A DNA stretch of 64,000 bases, from positions 1 through 64,000 of the forward strand of contig NZ_NEFY01000002.1 in NCBI RefSeq assembly GCF_002258215.1. The letters are read 5' to 3'. The translations under genes and the position numbers were made by a program. This stretch comes from Marinobacter vinifirmus. GTDB taxonomy: Bacteria; Pseudomonadota; Gammaproteobacteria; Pseudomonadales; Oleiphilaceae. This document shows, in pieces, positions 8,612 through 22,609 of the stretch. Position 1 is the first letter of the stretch. Each line of letters begins with the position of its first letter. The notes below the pieces were generated by a model. The model searched no databases, was not told the DNA's origin, and saw nothing but the letters and a program-made list of their open reading frames with translations.

Positions 8612-8642
8612 TTTATTGATCAACTTGACTCTGATCAATAAA
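8612..8642. repeat. 11-bp perfect inverted repeat between malQ and the PilZ gene
   Basis: TTTATTGATCA at 8612-8622 is the exact reverse complement of 8632-8642, with a 9-base spacer. Each arm contains TGATCA. It lies 14 bases beyond the malQ stop and 77 bases upstream of the PilZ start. There is no T-run, so a simple terminator is unlikely. It may be a protein binding site or an mRNA 3' hairpin for malQ. Confidence 0.55.
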
Positions 8643-8656
8643 TAACCGGAGCAACA

Positions 8657-10051
8657 TTACCGCCCGTATAGCTGAACCGTTTCCCTGAGCCGGGCAATAT
8701 CCACAAGCTCCTGATAATGCTCTGGAAGCTGCCATATCCAGTTGTTCTCGATGGTACCGGGGGTGTTGAATCGGGCATCAGAGCCCAGGCCCAGCAAGTC
8801 CTGTACGGGCACAACCACCAGCCCGGAGACCGATCCCATGGCGGCCTGGATAATTGGCCAGGGCATCTGCGCTGCCTCTTCGCCGGTAATTCTCAGGTAG
8901 TGGTTTACGTGTTGCCGCGTGCGCTCATCAAGGCTGTGGTACCAGCCCAGGGTGGTGTCGTTGTCGTGGGTTCCGGTGTACACCAGGTCTTCCGCCCTGT
9001 GGTTATGCAGCAGGTGTGGATTGCCCGGGCTGCCGTCAAAGCCGAACTGCAGAACCGTCATACCGGGCAACCGGAAACGGTGGCGCAACTGCTCCACATC
9101 GTCGCCGATAATGCCGAGATTCTCGGCTACCAGGGGAAGGTCCGGCAGTTCCCGGAAACAGGCCGACAGAAAGTCATCCCCCGGGCCGGGCACCCAGTAG
9201 CCGTTCACCGGCCGGGGGTCACTGGCAGGAATTTCCCAGAACGCCTGCAGGCCCCGGAAATGGTCTATCCGCAACAGATCAAACTTTTCCCGCTGGCTGG
9301 CCAGGCGGCTGAGCCACCACCGGTAACCATCCCGCGCCATGGCCTGCCAGTTATAAAGCGGGTTACCCCAGTGCTGGCCGTCCGGCGAAAAATAATCCGG
9401 CGGAACGCCAGCCACTGCCAGCGGCTGACCGTTTGCATCCAGCTTGAACTGCTCCGGATTGGCCCAGACATCGGCGCTGTCATGGGCCACAAAGATGGGA
9501 ATGTCCCCGAACATCAGCACGCCCCGGTCCCGGGCGTATTGCCTGAGCGCATGCCATTGCCGGTGGAACAGGAACTGTTCGTATTTCACCTGTTCGATGG
9601 CTGATTCATTGGCCCGGGAAAACTCTGCCAGTGCACTGGAGTCGCGCCGTCGCAGGGGGTCGGGCCAGTCCGGCCAGGCTGTTCCCGGGTATCTGGCCCG
9701 GATGGCCATAAACAGTGCGTAGTCATCCAGCCAGTGGCTGTGGCTGGCCAGAAATTGTGGCCAGGCATCGTCAATCTCCCGGCTTTCCAGCTTGCCGGGC
9801 AGTTCCCTGAAGTCGATCAGCTCCGGGTTACCGGCGTGGGCCGACAGCGACTGATAGGGTGAAAGATCCGGATGGGTCGGCCCGATAGGCAGCGTTTGCC
9901 ACACCGTTACACCGGCCGCTGCAAGCCAGTCCACAAACCTGCGAGCGCTTTCGCCCAGCTTGCCGTGGCTGCCCGGCAAGGCTGTCGGGTGCAGCAGCAC
10001 ACCGGCACGGCGGCGGGAAAACACAGAAACGGGCGGCAGGGCTTGAGTCAT
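8657..10051 (-). CDS. malQ: 4-alpha-glucanotransferase (amylomaltase)
   Basis: This 464-residue GH77 enzyme moves alpha-1,4-glucan segments between maltodextrins and releases glucose, feeding the phosphorylases with longer chains. GH77 signs in order are GVLLHPTALPGSHGKLG at the start, WQTLPIGPTHPDLSPYQSLS, GDIPIFVAHDSADVWANPEQF, LLRIDHFRGLQAFWEIPA with the nucleophile Asp, VAENLGII with the acid/base Glu, and YTGTHDNDTTLGW with the transition-state Asp. The length is short for an MalQ, matching the compact form without the E. coli N-terminal extension. Its start overlaps the GH57 stop by 4 bases (ATGA), which implies translational coupling. Confidence 0.93.
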   Translation of the reverse strand: MTQALPPVSVFSRRRAGVLLHPTALPGSHGKLGESARRFVDWLAAAGVTVWQTLPIGPTHPDLSPYQSLSAHAGNPELIDFRELPGKLESREIDDAWPQFLASHSHWLDDYALFMAIRARYPGTAWPDWPDPLRRRDSSALAEFSRANESAIEQVKYEQFLFHRQWHALRQYARDRGVLMFGDIPIFVAHDSADVWANPEQFKLDANGQPLAVAGVPPDYFSPDGQHWGNPLYNWQAMARDGYRWWLSRLASQREKFDLLRIDHFRGLQAFWEIPASDPRPVNGYWVPGPGDDFLSACFRELPDLPLVAENLGIIGDDVEQLRHRFRLPGMTVLQFGFDGSPGNPHLLHNHRAEDLVYTGTHDNDTTLGWYHSLDERTRQHVNHYLRITGEEAAQMPWPIIQAAMGSVSGLVVVPVQDLLGLGSDARFNTPGTIENNWIWQLPEHYQELVDIARLRETVQLYGR

Positions 10052-11775
10052 GCACCCTCACCCGATTCGTGCCCCGGCCGCATGGCGCCGCCCCGGGCTG
10101 GCTCGCCACCGCCCTGGCTCAGGGGCTGGAACAGGCTCGGTGGTGCCGGGTATCCGATGGCATCGTACAGGTTGACCAGGTGGCGCCGGTAAAGGTGTTC
10201 GAAATCTTTCACCACCGCAGCCGGGTTGTAATCCCCGAACCACCAGAACCAGTCCGAACCCTCACACAAGCCCAGCTGCCGTGCAGCCGCCGCCTTCTGT
10301 TCTGCGTTTAACGAGCCGTTGTCCATCACCTTGTCGTAATGCTGCTTGGCTTCACACAGCAAATCCCAGGCACGGTTTTTGTCGGGGTCGCCAATCCAGG
10401 TTGAGAAGGTTCCGTAAATCCAGCTGCCGGCAACAAGGTGAGGCAGGCCCTCGGGCTGGCAGTCAGGAGTATCCAGGTAATCCCGGTAGGTGGTCAGTTT
10501 CAGATCCGGATGGTTCTCCAGAACCCGGTACAACTCGTCCAGAAAGTAGTAGCCGTTCTCCGGGTAGTATTCCCAGGCATTCTCTCCGTCCAGAATCACC
10601 GAAATCACCGCATTGGCATTGTTATGGTTGTCCTTCGCAATATTCTCCATGTGATGTACCAGGTCACCCACGGCATCCCGGGCGTGCCAGTCGGCATAGG
10701 TAAAGCCGATCAGGTCAGACAACCCGTCATCACGGAAAAACACGGTCAGCGGCTGTTCAGCGAACCGGAATGGCCGGTGGATACTGCCGCCGCCATCGTC
10801 GGCACCTTTGTTTCGGGCCAGCTTCATGCTGTTATGGATCACGGAATCGCCACTGGCGGTCCAGCGGAATCCATGGTCATTCAGAAGGGGTAACAGTGAC
10901 TGGCTCAGCGCGCCTTCGGAAGCCCAGCAACCGGTGGGCTGTTTTCCGAAAAACCGCTGGAACACTTTCTTGCCCTCTTCCAGGTGCCATCCCGCCCGCT
11001 GATCTCCCCCGGGGTAGTGCCCGTGTTCGGGCAACCGGATATCAGGAATCGCTTCACTGGCGGATTTCAGGTCCAGCAGCAGCGGCATGATGGGGTGCGC
11101 CCAGGGGCTCATTGCCAGTTCTACCTGCCCGTTCTGCTCCAGGTGCCGGTATCTCGGGCCGATGCCTGCCAACAGCTCGGCAATGACATCCAGCACGGCC
11201 AGCCGGTCTTCCCGGGAATACTGATGGCCTTTTTCCTGCAGGCTGCGGATAACGGGGTGAGACCGGCGAACGGTTTCTCCCATCCAGCCAAGGTGGTACC
11301 ACACCAGCAGGTCTTCCAGGAACTGGGCGGAGATATAGCGCTGTATATCCGGCCGGGCGCGATAGAAACCGGCCAGCTCAGACAGCCTGCGGTACGGGGG
11401 GAAACGCTTTATGATTCGGTCGGCATTGGCCCGAAGACACTTGTCCATCAGATCCAGGAAGCCGGGCGAACCGGGCTCCAGCAGGGACTCGCTCACCAGG
11501 GCTGCCAGTACCGGATCACCAATACCGGTGCCTTTATGTCGCCAGCACTCGATCTGCACCAGGTATTCTTCAATCTGTTCCAGCAGCACCGGCGCAAAGT
11601 TCACCACGGCCCGGGCATCCGGGTGGGCTTCCAGGTGGGCGGCCATGTCGGCGTAGTCTTTGATGCAGTGCAGGTACACCCAGGGGAACAGGAATTCGCC
11701 AGTGCTCTGGTCCTGATAGTCCGGCTGATGCATGTGCCAGCAAAGCACGACCGGTGTGCGGTGGTCAGAGGCCAT
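10048..11775 (-). CDS. Glycoside hydrolase family 57 protein
   Basis: This 575-residue protein belongs to the GH57 group, which covers alpha-amylases, glucanotransferases and branching enzymes with a (beta/alpha)7 barrel. Visible motifs are [12 protein letters not shown] near the N-terminus, [22 protein letters not shown] in the middle with a conserved Glu, and [18 protein letters not shown] near residue 390, which holds the Asp/Glu pair expected in the barrel. Without a tested homologue I cannot choose between amylase and transferase. Its start codon overlaps the end of glgC by 11 bases, with AGGA inside glgC. It overlaps malQ by 4 bases at the other end. It is therefore a core member of the leftward glycogen operon. 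Confidence 0.88.
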   Translation of the reverse strand: MASDHRTPVVLCWHMHQPDYQDQSTGEFLFPWVYLHCIKDYADMAAHLEAHPDARAVVNFAPVLLEQIEEYLVQIECWRHKGTGIGDPVLAALVSESLLEPGSPGFLDLMDKCLRANADRIIKRFPPYRRLSELAGFYRARPDIQRYISAQFLEDLLVWYHLGWMGETVRRSHPVIRSLQEKGHQYSREDRLAVLDVIAELLAGIGPRYRHLEQNGQVELAMSPWAHPIMPLLLDLKSASEAIPDIRLPEHGHYPGGDQRAGWHLEEGKKVFQRFFGKQPTGCWASEGALSQSLLPLLNDHGFRWTASGDSVIHNSMKLARNKGADDGGGSIHRPFRFAEQPLTVFFRDDGLSDLIGFTYADWHARDAVGDLVHHMENIAKDNHNNANAVISVILDGENAWEYYPENGYYFLDELYRVLENHPDLKLTTYRDYLDTPDCQPEGLPHLVAGSWIYGTFSTWIGDPDKNRAWDLLCEAKQHYDKVMDNGSLNAEQKAAAARQLGLCEGSDWFWWFGDYNPAAVVKDFEHLYRRHLVNLYDAIGYPAPPSLFQPLSQGGGEPARGGAMRPGHESGEGA

Positions 11776-13030
11776 GGGGGTAGTCCTGCTCCAGCATCTC
11801 CGGGGTTACCAGCACAATGCCTTTGGGTGATACGTAGAAACGTTTGGCATCCTGTTCTGCGTCATAGCCGATACGGGTCCCTTCCGGAATGCGACAGCCC
11901 CGGTCGATGACGGCCCGGCGGATTTTGCAGTTTCGGGCAATATCCACATCGGGGAAAATAACTGTGTCTTCTACAGTACAAAAGGAATGGACAATCACCT
12001 TGGAAAACAGCAGTGAACGCTGCACCTGCGCGCCGGACACAATGCAGCCGCCGGCCACCATGGAATCTACGGCATAGCCCCGCCGGTTATCGTCATCAAA
12101 CACAAACTTGGCCGGGGGCATCTGTTCCTGGTAGGTCCAGATGGGCCATTCCGAATCGTACAGGTTGAGTTCAGGGCTGACGCCGATCAGCTCCATATTC
12201 GCCTGCCAGAGCGAATCGATAGTGCCGACATCCCGCCAGTAGGCCGGTTTATTGTTGACCGGGTCCCGGAACGGAAACGCAGACACCCGAAGGCGTTCGA
12301 TAATTGACGGGATAATGTCCTTGCCGAAATCGTGGGATGACAGTGTGCTGAGTTCGTGGTCCCGCAACAGCTCATCAAACAGGATTTTGGTACTGAACAC
12401 ATAGATGCCCATGGAAGCCAGGGCTTTATCCGGCTGCCCGGGCATGGGTTTGGGATTGTCCGGCTTTTCAACAAACTCGGTAATCCGGAGCTTGTCGTCC
12501 ACCGACATCACCCCGAAGGCCCTGGCGTCTTCCAGGGGCACTTCTATACAACCGACCGTAACGTCTGCCTCCTGCTCCACATGGGCGGCCAGCATGGTGC
12601 CGTAGTCCATCTTGTAAACGTGGTCACCCGCCAGGATCAGCACATACTCCGGATTGTGGCTGCGGATAATGTCGAGGTTCTGCAATACCGCGTTGGCGGT
12701 GCCTTCGTACCAGGAGGTTTCGATGCGCTGCTGGGCTGGCAGCAGCTCCACAAACTCCCCCATTTCGCCCCGCAAAAAGCCCCAGCCCCGCTGGATATGT
12801 CGCATCAATGAGTGGGACTTGTACTGGGTAATCACACCCACCTGGCTGATGCCGGAGTTGATACAGTTGGAGAGTGGAAAATCGATAATCCGGAACTTGC
12901 CGCCGAAAGGCACTGCTGGCTTCGCCCGCCACTTGGTGAGGTCTTCCAGCCGGCTGCCCCGGCCTCCGGCCAGCACCAGGGCGAGGGTTTGCCGCGTCAG
13001 GCGGCTGACGTAACGCTTTGCCATTTGCAT
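11765..13030 (-). CDS. glgC: Glucose-1-phosphate adenylyltransferase (ADP-glucose synthase)
   Basis: This enzyme makes ADP-glucose from ATP and glucose-1-phosphate, the committed step of bacterial glycogen synthesis. It has 421 residues from the chosen start. The N-terminal nucleotidyltransferase domain has [17 protein letters not shown] followed by [15 protein letters not shown]. The middle has [15 protein letters not shown] and FVEKPDNP. The C-terminal left-handed beta-helix begins near [13 protein letters not shown]. The start is placed at 13030 (MQMAKRY), because GGGAAG lies upstream and homologues begin with [10 protein letters not shown]. It is the first gene of the leftward arm and divergent from glgB across a 204-base region. 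The regulatory residues for fructose-1,6-bisphosphate cannot be judged by eye. Confidence 0.95.
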   Translation of the reverse strand: MQMAKRYVSRLTRQTLALVLAGGRGSRLEDLTKWRAKPAVPFGGKFRIIDFPLSNCINSGISQVGVITQYKSHSLMRHIQRGWGFLRGEMGEFVELLPAQQRIETSWYEGTANAVLQNLDIIRSHNPEYVLILAGDHVYKMDYGTMLAAHVEQEADVTVGCIEVPLEDARAFGVMSVDDKLRITEFVEKPDNPKPMPGQPDKALASMGIYVFSTKILFDELLRDHELSTLSSHDFGKDIIPSIIERLRVSAFPFRDPVNNKPAYWRDVGTIDSLWQANMELIGVSPELNLYDSEWPIWTYQEQMPPAKFVFDDDNRRGYAVDSMVAGGCIVSGAQVQRSLLFSKVIVHSFCTVEDTVIFPDVDIARNCKIRRAVIDRGCRIPEGTRIGYDAEQDAKRFYVSPKGIVLVTPEMLEQDYPHGL

Positions 13031-13234
13031 AGTTCTGCTTCCCTGAAAACCCGCTTGGTCCTCTGCCCGTCCTGAGCGAACGGTAATAGACACTGCATTG
13101 ACGATTTATAAGATTCTAGAACACTACCATCCAATTATGACGTAAAATTGTCTCAGGTCATTTTTCGATCAGCGGCAAAAACGTCCAATGGTCTAACCTC
13201 CAGCCGTACCATTCTGAACGGGAACCCGAGGACT

Positions 13235-15130
13235 ATGGAAAGCCCCACCCTGAGCGAGTTCGACCTCTACCTGCTGGCCGAAGGCCGGCACTGGCATATC
13301 TATAATGTGCTTGGCGCACATCCCATGACCCATGAAGGCATCGAAGGTGTGCGTTTTGCGGTCTGGGCCCCCAATGCCAAGGCTGTCAGTGTCGTCGGTG
13401 ATTTCAATCACTGGCAGGCCGACGCAGACGCCATGCAGCTGCATGAAGGCTTTGGCGTATGGTCGGCGTTCATACCTAACGTCCAGGTTGACGCCCTGTA
13501 CAAGTTTTCAATTACAACCCGCGACGGTCACCAGCTCAGCAAAACGGATCCTTACGGCCAGGCCTTCGAACTCAGGCCGTCAACCGCCGCCCGGGTTACC
13601 GAGCGCCGGGGCTATTGCTGGGAAGATGGCGACTGGCTGGAAAGCCGCAACCGGTTTGACTGGCAACGCAGCCCCATTTCCATTTACGAGGTGCATCCCG
13701 GTTCATGGCGCCACCACGGCTCCGGTCGCTGGCTGAGTTACCGGGAGCTGGCAGAGCAGCTGATTCCCTATGTACTGGAGACCGGCTTCACCCATATTGA
13801 ATTGCTGCCGGTAACAGAGCATCCCCTGGATGAATCCTGGGGCTACCAGACCACCGGCTACTACGCGCCCACCAGCCGCTATGGCAGCCCGGATGACCTT
13901 CGTTACCTGATTGATCAGTGCCACCAGCACAATATCGGGGTAATTCTGGACTGGGTTCCCGGACACTTTCCGGACGACGAACACGCCCTGGCAAAGTTTG
14001 ACGGCACCGCCCTATACGAACACGAAGACCCGCGCCGGGGCCGGCACCAGGACTGGGGCACCCTGATCTACAACTACAGCCGCCATGAAGTAAAAAACTT
14101 CCTGATTGGCAGTGCCCTGTTCTGGCTGGATACCTTCCATGTGGATGGCCTGCGGGTAGATGCCGTTGCCTCCATACTGTACCTGAATTACTCCCGCAAT
14201 GAAGAAGACTGGTTGCCGAACGAATACGGCGGCAACGAGAACCTGGAGGCTATAGCCTTCCTTCGGGAGCTCAACCAGGTGTGCCAGGGCCGGTTCCCCG
14301 GGGTGCTGATGATGGCGGAGGAATCCACCTCCTGGCCCCAGGTTACCCGGCCACCGGAAGTCGGCGGGCTGGGCTTCAACCTGAAGTGGAATATGGGCTG
14401 GATGCACGACACCCTGCACTACTTCCAGCAGGACCCTGTTTACCGGCAATTCCACCACGACAAGCTCACCTTCGGGCTGCTGTATGCCTTTTCCGAGAAC
14501 TTCCTGCTGCCGCTGTCCCACGATGAAGTGGTGCACGGCAAATCCAGCCTGATCCAGAAAATGCCCGGAGACGACTGGCAACAACGGGCATCGCTGCGGC
14601 TGCTTTTCAGCTACATGTTCACCTACCCGGGTGCCAAGTTGCTGTTTATGGGCGGTGAGTTCGGCCAACGGCAGGAGTGGAGTGAAAAACGGGAGCTGGA
14701 CTGGCACCTGCTGCAACACGAAGGGCATCAGGGCATCCACAAACTGGTGCAGGACCTTAACCGCCTGTACCGGGAACAACCTGCCCTGCACCGGCTGGAC
14801 TACAATGCAGCCGGTTTTGAATGGATTGATTGCCACGACTCCACCCAGTCGGTGGTCAGTTATCTGCGCAAACCGGACCAGCACGGTGGCGAGGCCCTGG
14901 TGATCGTGGTCAACTTTACCCCCGTGCCACGGCATCACTACCGGATTGGTGTTCCCCTGGCCGGCAACTGGCAGGAGATCTTCAATTCCGACTCCACCTA
15001 CTACGGTGGCAGTAATCTGGGCAATCCGTTTACCCTGACTGCCACCGACACCCCCTGGATGGCCAGGCCGGCGTCGGTGGAGGTTACCCTGCCACCCTTG
15101 GGGCTGATTATTCTGAAGGCCGATGCATGA
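13235..15130 (+). CDS. glgB: 1,4-alpha-glucan branching enzyme
   Basis: This GH13 enzyme cuts an alpha-1,4 chain and rejoins it as an alpha-1,6 branch during glycogen synthesis. It has 631 residues. The N-terminal CBM48 domain shows [23 protein letters not shown]. The barrel shows [17 protein letters not shown] with the nucleophile Asp near 309, MMAEEST with the acid/base Glu near 362, and [12 protein letters not shown] with the third acid near 430. I start at ATG 13235 with GAGG just upstream, not at TTG 13148. The protein from 13235 already includes the usual N-terminus ([24 protein letters not shown]). The ATGA overlap with glgA implies coupling. Confidence 0.95.
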   Translation: MESPTLSEFDLYLLAEGRHWHIYNVLGAHPMTHEGIEGVRFAVWAPNAKAVSVVGDFNHWQADADAMQLHEGFGVWSAFIPNVQVDALYKFSITTRDGHQLSKTDPYGQAFELRPSTAARVTERRGYCWEDGDWLESRNRFDWQRSPISIYEVHPGSWRHHGSGRWLSYRELAEQLIPYVLETGFTHIELLPVTEHPLDESWGYQTTGYYAPTSRYGSPDDLRYLIDQCHQHNIGVILDWVPGHFPDDEHALAKFDGTALYEHEDPRRGRHQDWGTLIYNYSRHEVKNFLIGSALFWLDTFHVDGLRVDAVASILYLNYSRNEEDWLPNEYGGNENLEAIAFLRELNQVCQGRFPGVLMMAEESTSWPQVTRPPEVGGLGFNLKWNMGWMHDTLHYFQQDPVYRQFHHDKLTFGLLYAFSENFLLPLSHDEVVHGKSSLIQKMPGDDWQQRASLRLLFSYMFTYPGAKLLFMGGEFGQRQEWSEKRELDWHLLQHEGHQGIHKLVQDLNRLYREQPALHRLDYNAAGFEWIDCHDSTQSVVSYLRKPDQHGGEALVIVVNFTPVPRHHYRIGVPLAGNWQEIFNSDSTYYGGSNLGNPFTLTATDTPWMARPASVEVTLPPLGLIILKADA

Positions 15131-16575
15131 CCCGAATTCTGTTTGCCACCAGCGAAGTCTTTCCCCTGGTAAAGACCGGGGGCCTGGCCGATGTGTCCGG
15201 CAGCCTGCCGGAAGCCCTGTGCCGGCTCGGCTACGATTGCCAGATCCTGCTACCGGGTTATCCCGCTGCACTCAAGGCGGCCCGGGACGCCGGTTCTCAG
15301 CGCAAGGCCCGCTTCCGTTTCGGCCAATACGATGTATCACTCTGGCAAACCCAGGTGCCGGAGACCCAGGTACTGCTCTGGCTGGTGGATTGTCCGGCCC
15401 TGTTCGACCGGCAAGGTGACAGCCCGTACCAGAACGAAAACGGTGAAGACTGGTGGGACAACGCCCATCGTTTTCACCTGTTTGCCCGTATCGGGGCCAT
15501 GATGGCGCTGGGGCAACTGGGGTTATCCTGGAAGCCGGATATCGTGCATTGCAACGACTGGCAAACCGGTCTGATCCCCGTGTTTCTGCACAACGACAAG
15601 CACGCGCCCGCCACTGTCTTTACCATCCATAACCTGGCGTATCAGGGCCTTTTCTCCCATGAAACGTTCAGGGCGCTGGGGTTCCCAGATCATCTCTGGC
15701 GTTTTGACCAGCTGGAATTTCACGGCCAGTTTTCCTTTCTCAAGGGCGGCCTGGTGTTCAGCGATGCCATCACCACTGTGAGCCCGAGCTACGCCCGGGA
15801 AATCCGCACGCCGGAGTTTGGCTATGGGCTCGACGGTTTGCTGGAGCACCGGTCCCATGCCTTGACCGGCATATTGAACGGCATCGATAACCGTTACTGG
15901 AACCCGAAGTCAGACCAGCACCTGGATTTCCACTACAGCCCGGACGATACCTCCGGAAAAGCCCAGTGCCGGGCAGCCCTGCAGCGCAAACTGGGGCTGG
16001 AAGTCAACGGCGCTCCGGTGCTGGGATTTGTCGGGCGTCTGGTAGAACAGAAGGGGCTGGACTGGCTGCTGGAAGCACTGCCGACTTTACTGGAAAAGGG
16101 TTGTCAGTTTGCCATTCTCGGTTCCGGAGAGGCCCGTTACCAACAGGCGCTGCAACACCTGGCCCGGGACTGGCCCGAACGGTTGTCACTTACGCTGGGT
16201 TATAACGAGGCCCTGGCCCACGAAATAACCGCCGGCGCGGACATCTTCCTGATGCCATCCCGGTTTGAGCCCTGTGGCCTGAACCAGATGTACAGCCTGC
16301 GCTACGGCACTATTCCGGTGGTGCACGGCACGGGCGGGCTGAACGATACCGTACTGGACCCCGGCGAGGTGCCGGTACGGGACGCCAACGGATTTGTTTT
16401 CCGGGAGCCCAACGCCCACGGGCTGAAGCGCGCCGTGAACCGGGCGCTCGAGGCCCGCAAGCACCGGAAAACCTGGCAACAGCTGCAGCAAAATGGCATG
16501 ACCGCAGATTACTCGTGGAAGCACCGGGCCGGCGAATACGCCGCCCTCTACAACAAGCTCAGGCATAACCAGTAA
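15127..16575 (+). CDS. glgA: Glycogen synthase (ADP-glucose dependent)
   Basis: This GT5 enzyme adds glucose from ADP-glucose to the non-reducing end of glycogen. It has 482 residues. The ADP-glucose binding [13 protein letters not shown] lies near residues 15-28. Further family marks are [27 protein letters not shown]-like [30 protein letters not shown], and the C-terminal [20 protein letters not shown] with the conserved acidic/Cys block. It starts within the glgB stop (ATGA) and is followed after 19 bases by the second phosphorylase. Synthesis (glgB, glgA) and breakdown genes thus share one transcript. Confidence 0.96.
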   Translation: MTRILFATSEVFPLVKTGGLADVSGSLPEALCRLGYDCQILLPGYPAALKAARDAGSQRKARFRFGQYDVSLWQTQVPETQVLLWLVDCPALFDRQGDSPYQNENGEDWWDNAHRFHLFARIGAMMALGQLGLSWKPDIVHCNDWQTGLIPVFLHNDKHAPATVFTIHNLAYQGLFSHETFRALGFPDHLWRFDQLEFHGQFSFLKGGLVFSDAITTVSPSYAREIRTPEFGYGLDGLLEHRSHALTGILNGIDNRYWNPKSDQHLDFHYSPDDTSGKAQCRAALQRKLGLEVNGAPVLGFVGRLVEQKGLDWLLEALPTLLEKGCQFAILGSGEARYQQALQHLARDWPERLSLTLGYNEALAHEITAGADIFLMPSRFEPCGLNQMYSLRYGTIPVVHGTGGLNDTVLDPGEVPVRDANGFVFREPNAHGLKRAVNRALEARKHRKTWQQLQQNGMTADYSWKHRAGEYAALYNKLRHNQ

Positions 16576-16594
16576 CCACAGGGAGGTTCTGAAC

Positions 16595-19147
<2,553 letters not shown>

Positions 19148-19148
19148 G

Positions 19149-20354
19149 CTATTCTTCGGTTGGCGTCAGCGCCTCGCCGTTGTTATTGGCGGCCAGGGCG
19201 TTGACCACCGGATTGGCGTACATATCCAGCAGGTACGGCCGGATAGCCGGATCACAGGCTTCCAGCCTGCGCTCCATTTCCGCCCGGGCCGCTTCCAGGT
19301 CCGCCGGCGACCAGGTTTCTGCCGTCACCACGTTTTCGCTGACACTGCCCGGCGTTTCCCGGGCTTCCGGGTGAACGCCCCGCATCTGGTAAGCCACCAG
19401 GTTGGATGCATGCAGATGGTAATTGGCGTGCATTTCGTGGTCGATGCGGGCAGCCAGGGCTTTCGGATTGTCCGGTGCATCGGCAATAGGCGCACCGAAG
19501 TGCACATGCACATGCCCCTTGTAACCGGTCAGGCCTTTTACAATCTGCTCGGAATCTTCCCCTTCGGTTTTCTGGTAGCTGCCGGTACGGGCCTTCACTT
19601 CCAGCTCCCGGGCCTTGTCGGCATCGCAGGGGTCGTACTCGTAGGCAATAGACACCGGCACAATATGCAGCCGGTTCATGGCCTCGCCAAAGTCCAGCCC
19701 GGATTTTTTCCGGCTCATGTAGAACATCTTGATGATGGCAGGGTCCGTGGCGTCTATACCGTCCTTCGCGCGGCCTTCACGCTGGGCTATCCAGATGCTG
19801 TGGTTGGTGTCGATGCTGTGGTTGATAAACCCGGACAGCGTCAGGTAGGCATCGCGCATTTCCCGGGGGCTGGTCATGTTACGACGCACCACAAAGCTCT
19901 TGTTCAGGCGCATCATCTCTGCAAACACCCGGTTCTGCAGCAGATTGTCGCCAATGGCAATGCGGGTGGTCAGGAAACCGTTCTGGAACAGCAGGTAATT
20001 CACCACCATTGGGTCAAACACGATGTCCCTGTGGTTGGAGATAAACAAATGGGCGTTGGTCTTGCTCAGGTTCTCCAGGCCGCTGTGGGTTACCCGGGAG
20101 GTGGTGCTTTCAACCAGTTCGCCCACGTACTTTGACAGCTCCGCCTGCAGGTCATCCACCCGGTGGTAGTGGCCGAAGTTGCCAACCAGCCAGCGCCGTA
20201 CAAACATCCGCAAGACCGCCGGCGCCCACTTCGCCGCCAGGGGGGACTTGAAGCGGCCCACCATGTCGAGGAACTCCCGGTCATTAACCAGGCGTTTGAT
20301 GGCCGGCGCTGTTTCTTCATCCGAATAGGGACGGATTGCGTCAAATTCCTGCAT
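19149..20354 (-). CDS. 1-acylglycerol-3-phosphate acyltransferase-like protein
   Basis: This 401-residue protein belongs to the PlsC/LPLAT superfamily, whose members move acyl groups onto glycerol phosphates or related lipids. The acceptor-binding motif reads ISNHRDIVFDP near residue 110. The spacing from His to the last Asp is five, not the usual four. Other marks are FVVRRNMTSPREMRDAY and WIAQREGRAKDG, which stands for the EGTR-like block, then VPVSIAYEYDP. The N-terminal 90 residues (MVGRFKSPLAAKWAPAVLR) form a helical extension. There is no clear membrane anchor. It converges with glgP. The exact substrate is unknown. Confidence 0.82.
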   Translation of the reverse strand: MQEFDAIRPYSDEETAPAIKRLVNDREFLDMVGRFKSPLAAKWAPAVLRMFVRRWLVGNFGHYHRVDDLQAELSKYVGELVESTTSRVTHSGLENLSKTNAHLFISNHRDIVFDPMVVNYLLFQNGFLTTRIAIGDNLLQNRVFAEMMRLNKSFVVRRNMTSPREMRDAYLTLSGFINHSIDTNHSIWIAQREGRAKDGIDATDPAIIKMFYMSRKKSGLDFGEAMNRLHIVPVSIAYEYDPCDADKARELEVKARTGSYQKTEGEDSEQIVKGLTGYKGHVHVHFGAPIADAPDNPKALAARIDHEMHANYHLHASNLVAYQMRGVHPEARETPGSVSENVVTAETWSPADLEAARAEMERRLEACDPAIRPYLLDMYANPVVNALAANNNGEALTPTEE

Positions 20355-20525
20355 GCAAGCCCTGTTGTTGTTCGAAGCGGTTAATCAAGTGGTTGGAAAT
20401 TGGCGGTATTCTATCCTGTCTTGGCACTCATTTCCTCCACCGAAATGGCGGGGTTAACCAATCCCGCCGGCGGATCTGTTATCATCCCCGCCCTGAACAT
20501 TTCCCGCCCACAGGCAAAGACCAGC

Positions 20526-22400
20526 ATGTATCCGGACCAGGATTTTGACCAACTGACCCGCGAACCCCCTTCTGCCACCGGCCGAAGCCCGGAGCAGGTT
20601 CTGCACGAGGTATTCGGTTACGAAAGTTTCCGGCCGCTGCAGGGCGATATCGTGCAGGAAGTGGTGGGCGGTGGTGATGCCCTGGTACTGATGCCCACCG
20701 GCGGCGGTAAGTCCTTGTGTTATCAGGTGCCGGCCCTGGTTCGACCGGGTACGGCGGTGGTCATCTCGCCGCTGATCGCCCTGATGCAGGACCAGGTGGC
20801 CGCCCTGAAACAACTGGGCGTGAGAGCGGCGTTCCTGAACTCCACCATGGATTTCGAGCAGGCCCGGGCCACCGAATATGCCCTGATGACCGGCGAGCTG
20901 GACCTGCTTTATTGCGCACCGGAACGGCTGATCCAGCCTCGTACCATTGAACTGCTGCACAACGCGTCGCTGTCGCTGTTTGCCATCGACGAAGCCCACT
21001 GTGTCTCCCAGTGGGGCCATGATTTCCGGTCTGACTACCTGCAGCTGAGCATGCTGGCGGAAGAATTTCCCGGCATTCCCCGAATTGCCCTGACCGCAAC
21101 CGCCGATGAACGTACCCGAAAGGAAATTGCCGAGCGCCTGTCGCTGACCCAGGCCCGGCACTTCATCAGCGGTTTCGACCGCCCTAACATCCAGTATCGA
21201 ATCACCCCGAAAACCAATGCCAATAAACAGTTACTGGACTTTATTAAAGCCGAACATGAAAGTGACTGCGGCATTGTTTACTGTCTTTCCCGGAACAAGG
21301 TAGACGCCACTGCCAAGCTGCTGGCCAGCAAAGGCTACCTGGCACTGCCCTACCACGCCGGCCTGACTGCCGAGGAACGAGCCAGGAACCAGGAACGCTT
21401 TCTGCGCGAAGATGGCGTAATCATTGTGGCGACCATCGCCTTTGGCATGGGCATCGACAAACCGGATGTCAGGTTTGTTGCCCACCTGGACCTTCCCAAG
21501 AGCCTGGAAGCCTACTACCAGGAAACCGGCCGGGCCGGTCGTGACGGCAAACCCTCGACGGCCTGGATGGTTTACGGCCTGCAGGATGTCATCAAACTGC
21601 GGCAGATGCTGGAAGCGTCCCCGGGCAACGACCAGTTTAAACGTGTCGAGCGGCAGAAGCTGGATGCCATGCTGGGCCTGTGTGAAGTCACTCAATGCCG
21701 CCGGCAGGTTCTGCTGCGCTACTTCGGTGACACCCTCGAACAGCCCTGCGGCAACTGCGACACCTGCCTGAACCCGCCGGAAACCTGGGATGGCACGGTT
21801 GCAGTACAGAAAGCCCTGTCTTGCGTGTACCGCACCGGCCAGCGCTTTGGCGTTAACTATGTCATTGATGTGCTTCGTGGTTCAGAGAACGAACGTATCC
21901 TGCAATCCGGCCACCAGGCCATTTCCACCTATGGCATCGGGCAGGATTTATCGGCGACCGAATGGAAGTCGGTATTCCGGCAACTGGTGGCTAACGGATA
22001 TCTCCGCGCAGATCCGGAAGGCTACGGCGCCCTGCAACTGACCGAACGCTGTCGCCCCTTGCTGAAAGGTGAACAGCCTATCCAGCTGCGTAAAGACCCG
22101 GTGCAGAAGAAGGGCTCTGGCAGCAAGTCATCCGGCAGTCGCGCCAGCGGGCAGGATATCCGGGACCAGATCACCGACTATGCTGGCTGGGACGCCTTGC
22201 GGGCCTGCCGCAAGGAGCTGGCAGACAAGCAGGGGGTGCCGCCCTATGTGATCTTCCACGACACCACCCTGTTCGAAATGCTCCAGCGCCGCCCTGGCAG
22301 TATCGAAGAGCTGGGCGAAATCAGCGGTGTTGGTGCCGCCAAGCTGGAAAAGTACGGCGAAACTTTCCTTCAGGCCATCGCTGAACTGGGCGCTGGCTAA
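20526..22400 (+). CDS. recQ: ATP-dependent DNA helicase RecQ
   Basis: This 3'-5' DNA helicase works in recombination repair and fork restart. It has 624 residues from the chosen ATG. Domains in order are a SF2 helicase core with Walker [17 protein letters not shown] box [16 protein letters not shown], and motif [14 protein letters not shown]. Next come the zinc-binding RecQ-Ct cysteines ([16 protein letters not shown], then CGNCDTC), the winged helix ([17 protein letters not shown]), a basic Ser/Lys linker, and a C-terminal HRDC domain ([20 protein letters not shown]). The frame opens upstream from 20400, but ATG 20526 gives the usual N-terminus. No strong Shine-Dalgarno supports it. Confidence 0.95.
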   Translation: MYPDQDFDQLTREPPSATGRSPEQVLHEVFGYESFRPLQGDIVQEVVGGGDALVLMPTGGGKSLCYQVPALVRPGTAVVISPLIALMQDQVAALKQLGVRAAFLNSTMDFEQARATEYALMTGELDLLYCAPERLIQPRTIELLHNASLSLFAIDEAHCVSQWGHDFRSDYLQLSMLAEEFPGIPRIALTATADERTRKEIAERLSLTQARHFISGFDRPNIQYRITPKTNANKQLLDFIKAEHESDCGIVYCLSRNKVDATAKLLASKGYLALPYHAGLTAEERARNQERFLREDGVIIVATIAFGMGIDKPDVRFVAHLDLPKSLEAYYQETGRAGRDGKPSTAWMVYGLQDVIKLRQMLEASPGNDQFKRVERQKLDAMLGLCEVTQCRRQVLLRYFGDTLEQPCGNCDTCLNPPETWDGTVAVQKALSCVYRTGQRFGVNYVIDVLRGSENERILQSGHQAISTYGIGQDLSATEWKSVFRQLVANGYLRADPEGYGALQLTERCRPLLKGEQPIQLRKDPVQKKGSGSKSSGSRASGQDIRDQITDYAGWDALRACRKELADKQGVPPYVIFHDTTLFEMLQRRPGSIEELGEISGVGAAKLEKYGETFLQAIAELGAG

Positions 22401-22609
22401 CCAAGCGAGGGCAGATTATTCCGCCTTGAAGCCCTTTTTCCGGACCCGGTCCGGCCGAACCTCCTCTATACTGTCGATCAAAGCCATGAATTTGGTGGCC
22501 TGGTTCCAGTTACCGCGAATTTGCGTTGCAAAATTGCCCGTAAAGCAACAACAATGCAAATCAGAACAATACAACGACATTTCACGCATCTTCCAGAAGG
22601 AAAGCCGAC

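Noticed and set aside
13098-13126. TTGACG in the glgC-glgB gap as a -35 box for glgB
   Set aside because: No acceptable -10 hexamer stands 16-18 bases downstream (ACACTA at best), so I did not list it as a promoter.
14012-15271. A 419-codon minus-strand open frame under glgB
   Set aside because: Antisense to well-conserved glgB and the start of glgA, with no recognisable domain.
22440-22460. GC-rich palindrome CCGGACC-CGGTCCGG after recQ as a terminator
   Set aside because: The T-run lies before the stem on the plus strand and would be an A-run after it on the minus strand, so it does not fit a rho-independent terminator in either direction.
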